Shown piece after piece: positions 25,850 to 34,910 of a stretch of DNA of 64,000 bases. Positions within the stretch are counted from its first letter, which is position 1, and every line of letters begins with the position of its first letter. Source of the DNA: Reddybacter sp041277045 (GTDB taxonomy: Bacteria; Pseudomonadota; Gammaproteobacteria; Pseudomonadales; Porticoccaceae); NCBI GenBank assembly GCA_041277045.1, contig JBGFSY010000003.1, positions 186,001 through 250,000 of the forward strand, read 5' to 3'. The notes under the pieces were generated by a model. That model worked only from the letters and a program-made list of their open reading frames with translations. It did no database searches and had not been told where the DNA came from. A program made the position numbers and the translations under genes.

Positions 25850-28243
25850 GTGAATAAGTGTATGCAGAGTATTGCCCAGCGAATTGCCGATGAAATTGGT
25901 GCTAAACGACAGCAAGTAGAAGCGGCGGTTGAAATGTTGGACGGGGGAGCCACGGTGCCCTTTATTGCGCGCTATCGCAAAGAGGTGACCGGCGGGCTCG
26001 ATGATGGCCAGCTGCGTACCCTTGAAGAGCGTCTGCGTTACTTGCGTGAACTCGAAGAGCGCCGCGAAGCCATCCTTAAAAGTATTGAAGAGCAGGGCAA
26101 AATGACGCCCGAGCTGGCCCAGGCGGTAAAGGCCGCCGATACCAAAACGCGACTCGAAGATCTCTACCTGCCTTTTAAAGTGAAGCGTCGTACCAAGGGA
26201 CAGGTTGCCCGTGAGGCGGGTCTTGAACCACTAGCCGAAGCCCTGCTCGCTGAACCGACGCTAAACCCGGATGACGAAGCGACAAAATATCTTAACGGTG
26301 AGAGTGAAGAAGGTAAAAAGATCACCGACGTTAAAGCGGCTCTCGATGGCGCCAAATTTATTTTGATGGAAAAATTTGCCGAAAATGCCGAGCTGATCGG
26401 ACAGCTGCGTACCTTTCTTAAAGACGAAGGGCAGGCCAGTGCGCGTTTAATCGAGGGTAAAGAAAACGAAGGCGCCAAGTTTCGCGATTATTTTGAATAC
26501 GATGAACTGTTAAGCACCATTCCCTCCCATCGGGCGCTGGCGATTTTCCGGGGTCGCAATGAAGGCGTGCTCAGCATTGCCGTCACCGTAGGTGATGCCG
26601 AGGAGGCCGGGTCGCTGAAAGTTGCCCACCCCTGCGAAGGCATGGTTGCCAGCTTTTGGGGCATTAGTAACGAGGGCCGCGCCGCCGACCGCTGGCTCAA
26701 TGAAGTGGTGCGCTGGACCTGGCGGGTAAAATTACTCACCCATCTCGAAACCGACTTACTGGGCGAAATTCGTGAGCGCGCCGAAGAGGGCGCGATACAG
26801 GTGTTTGCCGATAACTTAAAAGATCTGCTATTGGCAGCCCCGGCGGGACAAAAGGCCACCATCGGCCTCGACCCGGGTTTGCGCACCGGCGTAAAACTCG
26901 CCGTTGTCGACGGCACGGGTAAGGTGCTCGACCACTGCGCTATTTTCCCCACGCCGCCGCAAAGGCGTTTACAGGAAGCGGAGGCGGTATTACTGCAGCT
27001 GTGTGAAAAACACCAGGTCGGTTTAATCGCCATCGGCAATGGCACGGGCTCCCGAGAAACGGAAAAATTTGTTAAAGATGTATTAAAAACCCACCAGCAA
27101 CTCAATGTACAAAGCGTGATGGTGAACGAGGCCGGTGCTTCTATTTATTCCGCCAGTGAGTTTGCCGCGAAAGAATTTCCCGATCTCGACGTGACGATTC
27201 GCGGCGCTATTTCCATTGCCCGTCGCTTGCAGGACCCCCTGGCGGAGCTGGTGAAGATTGATCCTAAATCCATTGGTGTTGGCCAGTATCAGCACGACGT
27301 GTCGCAATTTCAACTGGCCCGCTCTCTCGATGTGGTGGTAGAGGATTGTGTGAATGCCGTCGGTGTCGAAGTGAATACCGCTTCGGCGCCGCTACTGGCT
27401 CGGGTCTCCGGTTTAAGTCAGAGCATTGCCAATAACATTGTCGAGTTCCGCGATAATAACGGAGCCTTTAGTAGCCGTGGCGACCTCAAAGCCGTGCCTC
27501 GCCTCGGCGCAAAAACCTATGAGCAGGCGGCGGGCTTTTTACGCATCGCCAATGCGAGTAATCCGCTGGATGCCTCCGCCGTTCATCCCGAATCCTACGC
27601 CGTGGTTGAGAAAATAGCCCAGCGCAATAGTCTCGATATGGAGGGTCTTGTCGGCAATACAAGCTTTCTGCGCAGTGTTAAAGCGGCAGACTATGTCGAC
27701 GATCAATTCGGCCTGCCGACAGTGACCGATATTATTAGCGAGCTCGACAAGCCCGGCCGTGACCCGCGCCCTGATTTCAAAGCCGCACAGTTTCAGGAGG
27801 GTGTCGAAAAAATCAGCCACCTCGAAGCGGGCATGGTGCTGGAGGGGGCGATTACCAATGTCACCAACTTTGGTGCCTTTGTCGATATCGGCGTGCATCA
27901 AGATGGCCTGGTGCATATTTCTGCCCTGTCGAATCGTTTTGTCAAAGATCCTCGCGAAGTGGTGAAAGCTGGCGATGTGGTTAAAGTCAAAGTCATGGAA
28001 GTGGATGTGAAGCGTAATCGCATCGGCCTGACCATGCGCCTTGACGATGAGTTGCCCGATCAAGAAGAGGGTGACACAGGGGCAAGGCGCTCGCAGCGGG
28101 CTAAACCTGCCGGGCAAAAAACGGGCGGACAAAAACACGGCGGCCAGCGCAGGCAGGGGCAAAACAAGCCGGCTGGTGAGGAAAAAGCCAAGGTCGGTAG
28201 CATGGGTGCTTTGTTACAGCAGGCGATGAAAAATAAAAAATAG
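25850..28243 (+). CDS. tex: Transcription accessory protein Tex (RNA-binding, S1 domain)
   Basis: 797-aa Tex/YhgF protein, linked to transcription and RNA metabolism. In order: N-terminal helical Tex domain (ATVPFIARYRKEVTGGLDD), the YqgF-like RNase H-fold domain (TIGLDPGLRTGVKLAVVD at about 347), helix-hairpin-helix segments (VKIDPKSIGVGQYQHDVSQ; GAFSSRGDLKAVPRLGAKT), and the S1 domain (GMVLEGAITNVTNFGAFVDI, about 664-735). A low-complexity Gly/Gln/Lys tail ends the protein. The start is GTG at 25850; ATG at 25862 is an alternative, neither with a strong ribosome binding site. It is followed by a 13-bp-stem hairpin. Confidence 0.96.
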   Translation: MNKCMQSIAQRIADEIGAKRQQVEAAVEMLDGGATVPFIARYRKEVTGGLDDGQLRTLEERLRYLRELEERREAILKSIEEQGKMTPELAQAVKAADTKTRLEDLYLPFKVKRRTKGQVAREAGLEPLAEALLAEPTLNPDDEATKYLNGESEEGKKITDVKAALDGAKFILMEKFAENAELIGQLRTFLKDEGQASARLIEGKENEGAKFRDYFEYDELLSTIPSHRALAIFRGRNEGVLSIAVTVGDAEEAGSLKVAHPCEGMVASFWGISNEGRAADRWLNEVVRWTWRVKLLTHLETDLLGEIRERAEEGAIQVFADNLKDLLLAAPAGQKATIGLDPGLRTGVKLAVVDGTGKVLDHCAIFPTPPQRRLQEAEAVLLQLCEKHQVGLIAIGNGTGSRETEKFVKDVLKTHQQLNVQSVMVNEAGASIYSASEFAAKEFPDLDVTIRGAISIARRLQDPLAELVKIDPKSIGVGQYQHDVSQFQLARSLDVVVEDCVNAVGVEVNTASAPLLARVSGLSQSIANNIVEFRDNNGAFSSRGDLKAVPRLGAKTYEQAAGFLRIANASNPLDASAVHPESYAVVEKIAQRNSLDMEGLVGNTSFLRSVKAADYVDDQFGLPTVTDIISELDKPGRDPRPDFKAAQFQEGVEKISHLEAGMVLEGAITNVTNFGAFVDIGVHQDGLVHISALSNRFVKDPREVVKAGDVVKVKVMEVDVKRNRIGLTMRLDDELPDQEEGDTGARRSQRAKPAGQKTGGQKHGGQRRQGQNKPAGEEKAKVGSMGALLQQAMKNKK

Positions 28244-28251
28244 TTGGGCAG

Positions 28252-28293
28252 GTATACCGCCTGAATGAAAAAAACTCAGGCGGTATACGTTTT
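28252..28293 (+). terminator. Rho-independent terminator of tex
   Basis: Perfect 13-bp stem GTATACCGCCTGA/TCAGGCGGTATAC with an 11-base A-rich loop, then GTTTTA. Confidence 0.8.
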
Positions 28294-28348
28294 ACAGTCG
28301 AAATTAAAATAATAATTTTAAGCACACTTTAATTAGCGAAAATTCACT

Positions 28349-29581
28349 ATGCGTCTATTTGATATTGTCGCCATTCTTCTCAGCCTTTCAGCGGTGTTTA
28401 GCTGGCTTAATTACCGCGTGCTGAAATTGCCTACAGCCATCGGTTTGATGCTCAGCGCGCTGTTAATGTCACTGATGTTGCAGCTGCCACTCTTTGGTGG
28501 GCTTGAGCATCAGGCAGAGGCGATGCTGGCGAGTATCGACTTTGACCAAACCCTGCTCCACGGCATGTTGAGCTTCTTACTTTTTGCCGGGGCTCTGCAC
28601 GTTAATCTCAATGATTTGGCCCAACAGCGTTGGGTGATTGGTATCTTGTCGACCGTGGGTGTCGTTGGCGCTACCTTTTTAATCGGTGGCGGTGTTTATT
28701 ATTTATTTGCATGGCTCGAGATAGAGGTCCCCTTTATTTACTGTTTATTGTTTGGCTCTTTAATTTCACCCACCGATCCCATCGCGGTATTGGGTATTCT
28801 CAAAAGTGCCGGCGCACCCAAAACCCTGGAAACAAAAATTACCGGCGAATCACTTTTTAATGACGGTGTGGCCGTTGTGGTGTTTTTAGTGCTGGCGGAT
28901 ATCGCCGCTGGTGAAGCTGATGTCAATGCTGCATCCATAGCCACCCTGTTTTTTACGGAGGCCATCGGCGGTCTTGTGTTTGGCTTGGTAGCCGGCAGTC
29001 TGGCTTTCTTTATGCTCAAACACATCGACAACTACCAGGTTGAAGTGCTGATCACCCTGGCACTGGTGACGGGTGGTTACGCCGCTGCGGGACATCTGCA
29101 TTTGTCGGCCCCCATCGCCATCGTCGTCGCCGGTTTATTAATTGGTAATCACGGTCGGCGTGCGGCGATGTCGGATAAAACCCGCGAGCATTTGGACACT
29201 TTCTGGGAGCTGGTTGACGAAATACTCAATGCGGTATTGTTTGTGCTGATCGGGCTCGAGGTGTTGGTGATATCACTGCGCGATGATTATTTACTGGCGG
29301 GTGCTCTGGCTATTCCGCTTATCTTATTGGTGCGGCTATTTAGCGTCGGCCTGCCTATAACGCTGATGCGTCCCTTTCGCAGCTTTACCCCCGGCGTGGT
29401 GAGTATTTTGACCTGGGCTGGTTTACGGGGCGGTATCTCTGTGGCATTGGCTCTTTCACTACCCAGCGGTGAAATGCGCGATTTACTACTGACCGTGACT
29501 TATGTGGTTGTGGTGTTTTCCATCGTCGTGCAGGGTCTTAGTTTGGGGCCGCTGGTGCGACGGCTTACGAGCGCGAAATAA
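28349..29581 (+). CDS. Cation:proton antiporter, CPA1 (NhaP) family
   Basis: 410-aa inner-membrane protein with about 12 hydrophobic segments. Family landmarks are FGSLISPTDPIAVLGILK (TM with the conserved Asp), ITGESLFNDGVAVVVFL (the ND motif typical of CPA1 Na+/H+ exchangers) and LTWAGLRGGISVALALSLP near the C-terminus. It probably exchanges Na+ (or K+) for H+, useful in a marine cell. No cytoplasmic C-terminal regulatory domain is present. It stands alone between the tex terminator and the Rieske gene. Confidence 0.9.
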   Translation: MRLFDIVAILLSLSAVFSWLNYRVLKLPTAIGLMLSALLMSLMLQLPLFGGLEHQAEAMLASIDFDQTLLHGMLSFLLFAGALHVNLNDLAQQRWVIGILSTVGVVGATFLIGGGVYYLFAWLEIEVPFIYCLLFGSLISPTDPIAVLGILKSAGAPKTLETKITGESLFNDGVAVVVFLVLADIAAGEADVNAASIATLFFTEAIGGLVFGLVAGSLAFFMLKHIDNYQVEVLITLALVTGGYAAAGHLHLSAPIAIVVAGLLIGNHGRRAAMSDKTREHLDTFWELVDEILNAVLFVLIGLEVLVISLRDDYLLAGALAIPLILLVRLFSVGLPITLMRPFRSFTPGVVSILTWAGLRGGISVALALSLPSGEMRDLLLTVTYVVVVFSIVVQGLSLGPLVRRLTSAK

Positions 29582-29723
29582 ATAAGCGATTTTAGAAACT
29601 ATTTACAATTGCTGTTGTGTTTGAAGAGCAGGCTAGGACGACTTGTTTTGCTGCTTGCGCATAAAGTCGTCACTTGAGTAATCTGACTTCCTTTAAATAG
29701 TAAGTAATAAAAGGAAAGCCTCA

Positions 29724-30071
29724 ATGCCTAAATACAGTGTTGGTCATGTTAATGATATTCCACCGGGACAGCGTAAAGTGACAAAGGTGGAGGGTAATAA
29801 AGTCATTGTCTTTCATCTTGATAGTGGCTTTTTTGCGACCGAGGCTAGCTGTCCCCATTTGCGTTTGCCGCTGGGTAAGGGTGACATGTTCGAGGGTGAG
29901 GTACTGCAGTGCCCCATCCATCGCGCCAAGTTTTGTGTCAAAAACGGCGACGTTAAGGAGTGGGTCTGTTTTCCCCCGGGTATTCAATTACTCAATGTTG
30001 TGCGTGGCGAGAAGGCTTTAAAGACTTATCCGGTGCATATTGATAATGATGAGGTCTTTGTCGAGCTGTAA
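29724..30071 (+). CDS. Rieske [2Fe-2S] ferredoxin-like protein
   Basis: 115-aa single-domain Rieske protein. The cluster ligands are seen as C43-P-H45 and C63-P-I-H66 (ASCPHLRLPL and LQCPIHRAKF). The length and lack of a signal peptide or membrane anchor point to a soluble NirD or oxygenase-type ferredoxin carrying electrons to an unknown partner. AAAGG precedes the ATG. No oxygenase gene is adjacent: the antiporter lies upstream and the ybbP homologue is convergent 15 bp downstream. Confidence 0.9.
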   Translation: MPKYSVGHVNDIPPGQRKVTKVEGNKVIVFHLDSGFFATEASCPHLRLPLGKGDMFEGEVLQCPIHRAKFCVKNGDVKEWVCFPPGIQLLNVVRGEKALKTYPVHIDNDEVFVEL

Positions 30072-30086
30072 GTTGTAAACCTCCGC

Positions 30087-32594
30087 TTAGCCCTCGCTAC
30101 TGCGCAGCAAACTGAGTGCGGGTCGCTCAAGTGCTCTACGGCTGGCAAGTAGGCCACAAATGGTGACAAGTAATGCCAGTGCCAGTGGTAGGGCTTGCCA
30201 GCTCGATAGACTCAGGCCTTGCTGAAATAGCCTTTCATTTAAGGGGTAGAGAGCGAGCAGTGATATAGCCGTTGCGCCCAGGGCGGCACTGCCACTCAAA
30301 CAGAGAAACTCAATCCAGAGGATGCGCTTAATTAATTGCTGTTTACCGCCGAGTGCACGCAACAGGGCATTGTCTCGGCCTCGTTGTTGCTGTCCGCTTA
30401 ACAGGCCGGCGGCGAGCACAAGTAGTGCAGAAAACATCAGCAGGGCACCCAGCAGGGCGCTAGCCTGGCTTGCCTGGGCCATAATTTCCTGGGCTTTATC
30501 AAGCAGGCTTTTGACGTCGAGCAAGGTGATGTGGGGCAATTCATTAAGCAATTCGGCGAGACGCTCACCGTCCCCCTCGGGCAGCCAGAAACTGGTTATC
30601 CAGGTAATATCTTGTGCGACGAACTCACCGCTGGCGAAAATAAAATAAAAATTGGGTTCGAAACTATTCCAGTCCACTTCACGCAAGCTGCCAATGGTGG
30701 CATTAAGTATGCCCTGGCTGGTAACAAACTCGAGTTTATCGCCCAGTTTTAACCCCAGTCTGTCGGCTATTTCCTGTTCAACGGAAACACTGTGAATCGT
30801 TGTCTTCGTTGTCTTCGTTGTCTTAGCTAGTGCTAAATCGAGTGCAGTTTCGCCATGCCATTGGCCGCTGTTAATCGCATTACTGGCGGGTAGAACACTA
30901 GCCTCGGTGAGTATTAAGTCTCTGTTCAAATGTCGCTGGCTGGATTTATTTTCTTTAGTGACTGCTTCACGTACCGGTACAGCATTGATGGTGCTGAGGC
31001 GACCGCGAACCACAGGGTAGAGTGGCTGGGCGATGGCGTCATACTGCTTAAGCCATTGCTCGAAGGTGGACATGTCACGCTCAAATAAGTTGAGTACAAA
31101 GTGGTTGGGTGCCTGAGCGGGTAGACGCGTGCGCCAGTCGTTAAGCAGTTGTGAGCCGGTTTGTCCGGCGAGTGCCAGCACTGCCATCGCCAAGGTCAGT
31201 GATACCAGCAGGGGTAGGGTCAAGGCTGGGCGGCGACTGAGTCGGCGAATGGCCAGCCGGGCGGCCAATGGTAGGCGTGTACGGAGCAGATCAAGCCCTT
31301 TAATTAAAGGCCAGAGTGAAACCGGTAGCAGTACGCCGAGGCCGGCAATTAAGCCGAGTACTTTGCCAAGCTCAGCGAGTGATTCGGTGAGTAAGCTGGC
31401 CAATAATACCGGGGCGCTGAGGGCGGCGAGCAATTCGATATTGGTACTGAGTAGGCTGCTTTGCTGTCGCGGGCGCAGTACTTCAATAGCGGGCACACGC
31501 ACCAGTGCGCTGAGCCGGGGCAGGGCAAAGGCCAGCCACAGTAGCAGCGGGGCGAATAGGGCGCTGAACCATTCGAAGGGGCTGGCGGAGCCTATATACC
31601 CCGCGCCCGTGTTTGTACCTACACCACCCATCGTGGTCATAATAATGGCGGCGCCCAGTGTGCTGCCGATAACGACAGCAGGCAGCACGGCGAGAAACTC
31701 CCAGCCCAGAAGTCGTGCCATCACCTGGTAGCGACTGGCGCCAAAGCTGCGTAATAGTCCTGCCAGTTTTGCCCGCCGGCGTACCCGTTGTGAGGTGGCC
31801 AGATAAATGGCCGCGCCACAGAGCAAGCTGATTAAGAGTACGGCAAGGTTTGCCCACAGGCTGAGTTGGCGCAGGGGGCCCATGCTGCGCAGTGCGGCGT
31901 CGTCGACGGTTTCCAGCGTTTGGTCGGGGCGCAAGTTTTTATCCAGTTCAAGCCCCAACTTTTTCATGGCCTCAAGATCGCCGGCGACCACGCTTTGTTG
32001 ACGAATACGAGTGCCGGGGCCCATTACGCCCGTCGCTTCAAGGTCGGCACTGTTGATCACAATACGCGGATTCATACTGTAAAAACCGGCATTTTGATCG
32101 GGTAACTGGCGAATAATGGCGCTGATTTCGAGAGCTTTGTTACCGACAGTAAGCGTTGTGCCGACGTTAATGTTTAAGCGGTCTATCACCTGGTCGGCGA
32201 CCCAGACGCGGCCCGGGGCTGGGCCGTGTTCTTGTGCGTGCTCATCGGCAAAACGATTTTTAGCGAGTTGTATGTGTCCGTAGAGGGGGTAGGCATTGTC
32301 GACTGCGCGGGCGCTGACTAAGAGCAATACATCCTGGTGTACCAGCACGGTGGAGAAATCGATAATTTGCGATACCTGTAATCCCGCCATTTTTGCGAGT
32401 TGTTCAGGCTCTGGGGTACGACTGCTCGCGAGTACCAAATCACCACCCAGTGCTTCGGCGGTGCTAATACTAAAGCGCTGTTCTAGCTCGGCGCGCAGGA
32501 ATATAACGGCGCTCAATGCGAAGGCGGCGATAGCCAGTGCCAGGGCCAGTAGTTGAAAACTGTGATCCCGCCAGGGGCGAAAAAGTTTACTCAT
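30087..32594 (-). CDS. ybbP: ABC transporter permease, FtsX/YbbP family
   Basis: 835-aa inner-membrane permease with the YbbP layout: an N-terminal TM helix (LLALALAIAAFALSAVIFL), a large periplasmic domain with MacB-like features, a central group of TM helices starting near residue 255, a second extracytoplasmic domain, and a final three-helix FtsX domain. It overlaps the ATPase gene by 4 bp, so they are translationally coupled. By family it works as a mechanotransmission ABC system, possibly in lipid or lipoprotein handling or export; the substrate is not known. The divergent tesA neighbour reproduces the E. coli arrangement. Confidence 0.9.
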   Translation of the reverse strand: MSKLFRPWRDHSFQLLALALAIAAFALSAVIFLRAELEQRFSISTAEALGGDLVLASSRTPEPEQLAKMAGLQVSQIIDFSTVLVHQDVLLLVSARAVDNAYPLYGHIQLAKNRFADEHAQEHGPAPGRVWVADQVIDRLNINVGTTLTVGNKALEISAIIRQLPDQNAGFYSMNPRIVINSADLEATGVMGPGTRIRQQSVVAGDLEAMKKLGLELDKNLRPDQTLETVDDAALRSMGPLRQLSLWANLAVLLISLLCGAAIYLATSQRVRRRAKLAGLLRSFGASRYQVMARLLGWEFLAVLPAVVIGSTLGAAIIMTTMGGVGTNTGAGYIGSASPFEWFSALFAPLLLWLAFALPRLSALVRVPAIEVLRPRQQSSLLSTNIELLAALSAPVLLASLLTESLAELGKVLGLIAGLGVLLPVSLWPLIKGLDLLRTRLPLAARLAIRRLSRRPALTLPLLVSLTLAMAVLALAGQTGSQLLNDWRTRLPAQAPNHFVLNLFERDMSTFEQWLKQYDAIAQPLYPVVRGRLSTINAVPVREAVTKENKSSQRHLNRDLILTEASVLPASNAINSGQWHGETALDLALAKTTKTTKTTIHSVSVEQEIADRLGLKLGDKLEFVTSQGILNATIGSLREVDWNSFEPNFYFIFASGEFVAQDITWITSFWLPEGDGERLAELLNELPHITLLDVKSLLDKAQEIMAQASQASALLGALLMFSALLVLAAGLLSGQQQRGRDNALLRALGGKQQLIKRILWIEFLCLSGSAALGATAISLLALYPLNERLFQQGLSLSSWQALPLALALLVTICGLLASRRALERPALSLLRSSEG

Positions 32595-33343
32595 GACAAA
32601 TGGGTTTGATGTATGGATTTTTCGATGACGGATTCTTCGACAGGCTTTCCGTCAGTAAAGGTTTTATTGATGATTTTGCCTTCGTGCAACTCCAGGTGGC
32701 GCTGACAGCGGTTGGCCAGCTGAGGGTCGTGGGTGACCAATACCAGTGCCGCACCACTGCTCTGATTTAACTCAAACAACAGATCAATGACGCGCTTGCC
32801 GTTGGCGTGGTCGAGACTGCCGGTGGGCTCATCGGCAAAGAGTAGTCGGGGCTGCACCGCAAAGGCACGAGTCAGGGCAACGCGCTGTTGTTCGCCACCA
32901 GACAAGGTCGCCGGAAAATGGCGCATGCGATGTGAGAGCCCGACGCGTTCAAGCCAGTCTTTGGCGATGGCGGCGGGCTTGTCCCGGCCAGCAAGTTCCA
33001 GGGGCAGCATGACGTTTTCAAGTACATTCATATCGGCCACCAGGTGAAACTCCTGAAACACAAAGGCGCAGGTGGCGCCGCGATGACTGGCGCGTTGATC
33101 TTCACTGAGTGAGCTAAAAGTATTGCCATTCAGGTGTATTTCACCCGCCGTGGGTGTGTCGAGTCCGGCGAGCAGGCCGAGCAGTGTTGTTTTGCCGCTA
33201 CCGGATGGCCCGGTAATGGCGAGGCTTTCGCCGACAGATAGCGTAAAATCAATATTTTCAAGCAGAGTGAGTTCCCCCTCTGGCCCCTGCACACACTTGG
33301 TAATGTTGCTGACTTCAAGCAGGGGTGCTGTCTGCTGAGGCAT
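32591..33343 (-). CDS. ybbA: ABC transporter ATP-binding protein, YbbA/LolD type
   Basis: ATPase partner of the YbbP-like permease. Walker A GPSGSGKTTLLGLLAGLD, Q-loop VFQEFHL, signature LSGGEQQRVALTRA, Walker B LLFADEPTGSLD and the switch VTHDP are all intact. The frame extends upstream to an ATG at 33382, but known YbbA proteins begin a few residues before the first strand (here MPQQTAPLLEVSN), so 33343 is chosen; neither start has a clear ribosome binding site. The gene runs divergently from tesA, with start codons only 37 bp apart, or directly abutting if the longer start is used. Confidence 0.9.
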   Translation of the reverse strand: MPQQTAPLLEVSNITKCVQGPEGELTLLENIDFTLSVGESLAITGPSGSGKTTLLGLLAGLDTPTAGEIHLNGNTFSSLSEDQRASHRGATCAFVFQEFHLVADMNVLENVMLPLELAGRDKPAAIAKDWLERVGLSHRMRHFPATLSGGEQQRVALTRAFAVQPRLLFADEPTGSLDHANGKRVIDLLFELNQSSGAALVLVTHDPQLANRCQRHLELHEGKIINKTFTDGKPVEESVIEKSIHQTHLS

Positions 33344-33380
33344 GTCAGACGGGGGGGCGGCAGACGTAGGGGATGACTTC

Positions 33381-34058
33381 ATGGGCTATCGGGTCCTGGT
33401 AATAGCATTATTTTTTTACGGGCTTTTGTTCGGGCCTGGTTTATTGGCCAGCGAATATCAGCAGCTTGGCCGTAGTCATGGGGTGCTCGTGCTGGGGGAT
33501 AGTATCAGCGCAGCCTATGGAATAGACAAGCGCGATGGCTGGGTAGCTCTGCTGGCGCGGCGTCTCGAGTCCCAGTGTCCGCGGGTCAAGATTCACAATG
33601 CTTCAGTCAGTGGCGAGACTAGCGCTGGTGGTCTCGCGCGTTTACCGGGTCTGCTGGCGGCCCATCAGCCCCGCCTGCTGGTTATTGAGCTTGGCGGAAA
33701 CGACGGCCTGCGTGGTTTGTCGCCTCAGCAAATGGGCAAAAACTTGAGGCAAATGGTTACTCTTGCCGAAGGGGGCGGAGCGCAGGTTGCGCTGCTGGGC
33801 ATGTTGATGCCGCCGAATCTTGGTGCGGCCTATGTGCGACTTTTCGAGCAGGCTATGGAGAATGTTGGCGAAGATGAGTCGGTATTTTTCCAGGCGTTTT
33901 TTCTGCAAGACGTGGCAGGCAACCGTGACTTGATTCAAGCGGATGGCCTGCATCCGACGGCTGCAGCACAGCCGCGCTTACTCGACAATGCTTGGCAGCT
34001 GTTGGAAAAACCGCTGGCAGAAATCTGTCAGGCCAGAACGGGTGTTACCAAGCGGTAA
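33381..34058 (+). CDS. tesA: Periplasmic arylesterase/acyl-CoA thioesterase I (SGNH hydrolase)
   Basis: Multifunctional esterase/thioesterase/lysophospholipase of the GDSL family, about 225 aa. A signal peptide (VLVIALFFYGLLFGPGLLAS) precedes block I VLVLGDSISAAYG with the nucleophilic Ser; block III ELGGNDGLRG and block V ADGLHPTAAAQ provide the Asn, Asp and His. The frame extends to an ATG at 33342, but AGGGGA spaces properly to the ATG at 33381, which directly begins the signal peptide. The divergent pairing with ybbA-ybbP is conserved across gammaproteobacteria. Confidence 0.93.
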   Translation: MGYRVLVIALFFYGLLFGPGLLASEYQQLGRSHGVLVLGDSISAAYGIDKRDGWVALLARRLESQCPRVKIHNASVSGETSAGGLARLPGLLAAHQPRLLVIELGGNDGLRGLSPQQMGKNLRQMVTLAEGGGAQVALLGMLMPPNLGAAYVRLFEQAMENVGEDESVFFQAFFLQDVAGNRDLIQADGLHPTAAAQPRLLDNAWQLLEKPLAEICQARTGVTKR

Positions 34059-34129
34059 GGCCAGCTTGGCCTGAGCAGTTTGCATGATCGAAAGGGCTTA
34101 TTGAATTAGCGCGTACTGAATTAAAGACG

Positions 34130-34669
34130 CTACTGTATGAGTGATAAGAATTCGCTACGCGTCGACTGATTGCTGCGGAACACACCGAGCATGGCCGAGG
34201 TTTTCATACTTGAATTTTGCTTCTCGACACCGCGCATCATCATGCACATGTGCTTGGCTTCAATGATGACAGCAACGCCGAGGGCGCCGGTGATCTCTTC
34301 AATGGTATTGGCGATTTGGGTGGCGAGGTTTTCCTGTATTTGCAGGCGCCGGGCGTACATATCGACAATGCGGGCGATTTTCGACAAGCCAATCACCTTG
34401 CCGTCGGGAATATAGGCGACGTGACAAACCCCGACAAAGGGCAGCAGGTGGTGCTCGCACAGGGAGTAGAGCTCAATGTCTTTGACGATGACCATTTCGC
34501 TGGAATCGCTGGGGAAGAGGGCGTCGTTGACCACCTCATCAAGGTCGAGGTGGTAACCCTCGGTAAGAAATTTAAAGGCTTTTGCGGCGCGCTTGGGCGT
34601 GTCAACCAGGCCGGGGCGGCTCAGATCTTCGCCGATGGCCTCTATAATTTTGGCGTATTGCTCTTCCAT
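34130..34669 (-). CDS. folE: GTP cyclohydrolase I
   Basis: Converts GTP to 7,8-dihydroneopterin triphosphate, first step of folate/pterin synthesis; about 179 aa, homodecameric by family. Zinc-site residues are in SLCEHHLLPF and in HMCMMMRGV; the core signature YIPDGKVIGLSKIARIVDMY is intact. The frame also allows a TTG at 34687, but the ATG (MEEQYAKIIEAIGED) matches the family start. It stands alone, divergent from prmB. Confidence 0.95.
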   Translation of the reverse strand: MEEQYAKIIEAIGEDLSRPGLVDTPKRAAKAFKFLTEGYHLDLDEVVNDALFPSDSSEMVIVKDIELYSLCEHHLLPFVGVCHVAYIPDGKVIGLSKIARIVDMYARRLQIQENLATQIANTIEEITGALGVAVIIEAKHMCMMMRGVEKQNSSMKTSAMLGVFRSNQSTRSEFLSLIQ

Positions 34670-34824
34670 AGTTCTGTCCGATCTCAATAGTGAAATTCTT
34701 CGTTATAATTAACTGGCCACCCTTTGCGATTATTCTACAGGGCTCAAAAGCACGTATAAATAAAAGTGCTATTAAATAAGGGCTATTCAGTCTAGCTAGA
34801 CTAATCTTTTTTAGTTGAGGGGAT

Positions 34825-34870
34825 TATAATGGCCGCCTCCGGGAAATTACAGCGATGGTTGTTACCATCG
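34825..34870 (+). promoter_or_regulatory. Candidate prmB promoter and leader hairpin
   Basis: A consensus -10 TATAAT (34825-34830) lies upstream of prmB without an equally clear -35. Downstream in the putative leader is a perfect 7-bp hairpin CGATGGT/ACCATCG (34853-34870) with a four-base loop. Role unknown. Confidence 0.35.
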
Positions 34871-34910
34871 ATTATTAAGGCGAATCCACAACTTGAAAGC
34901 ATCATCCACT

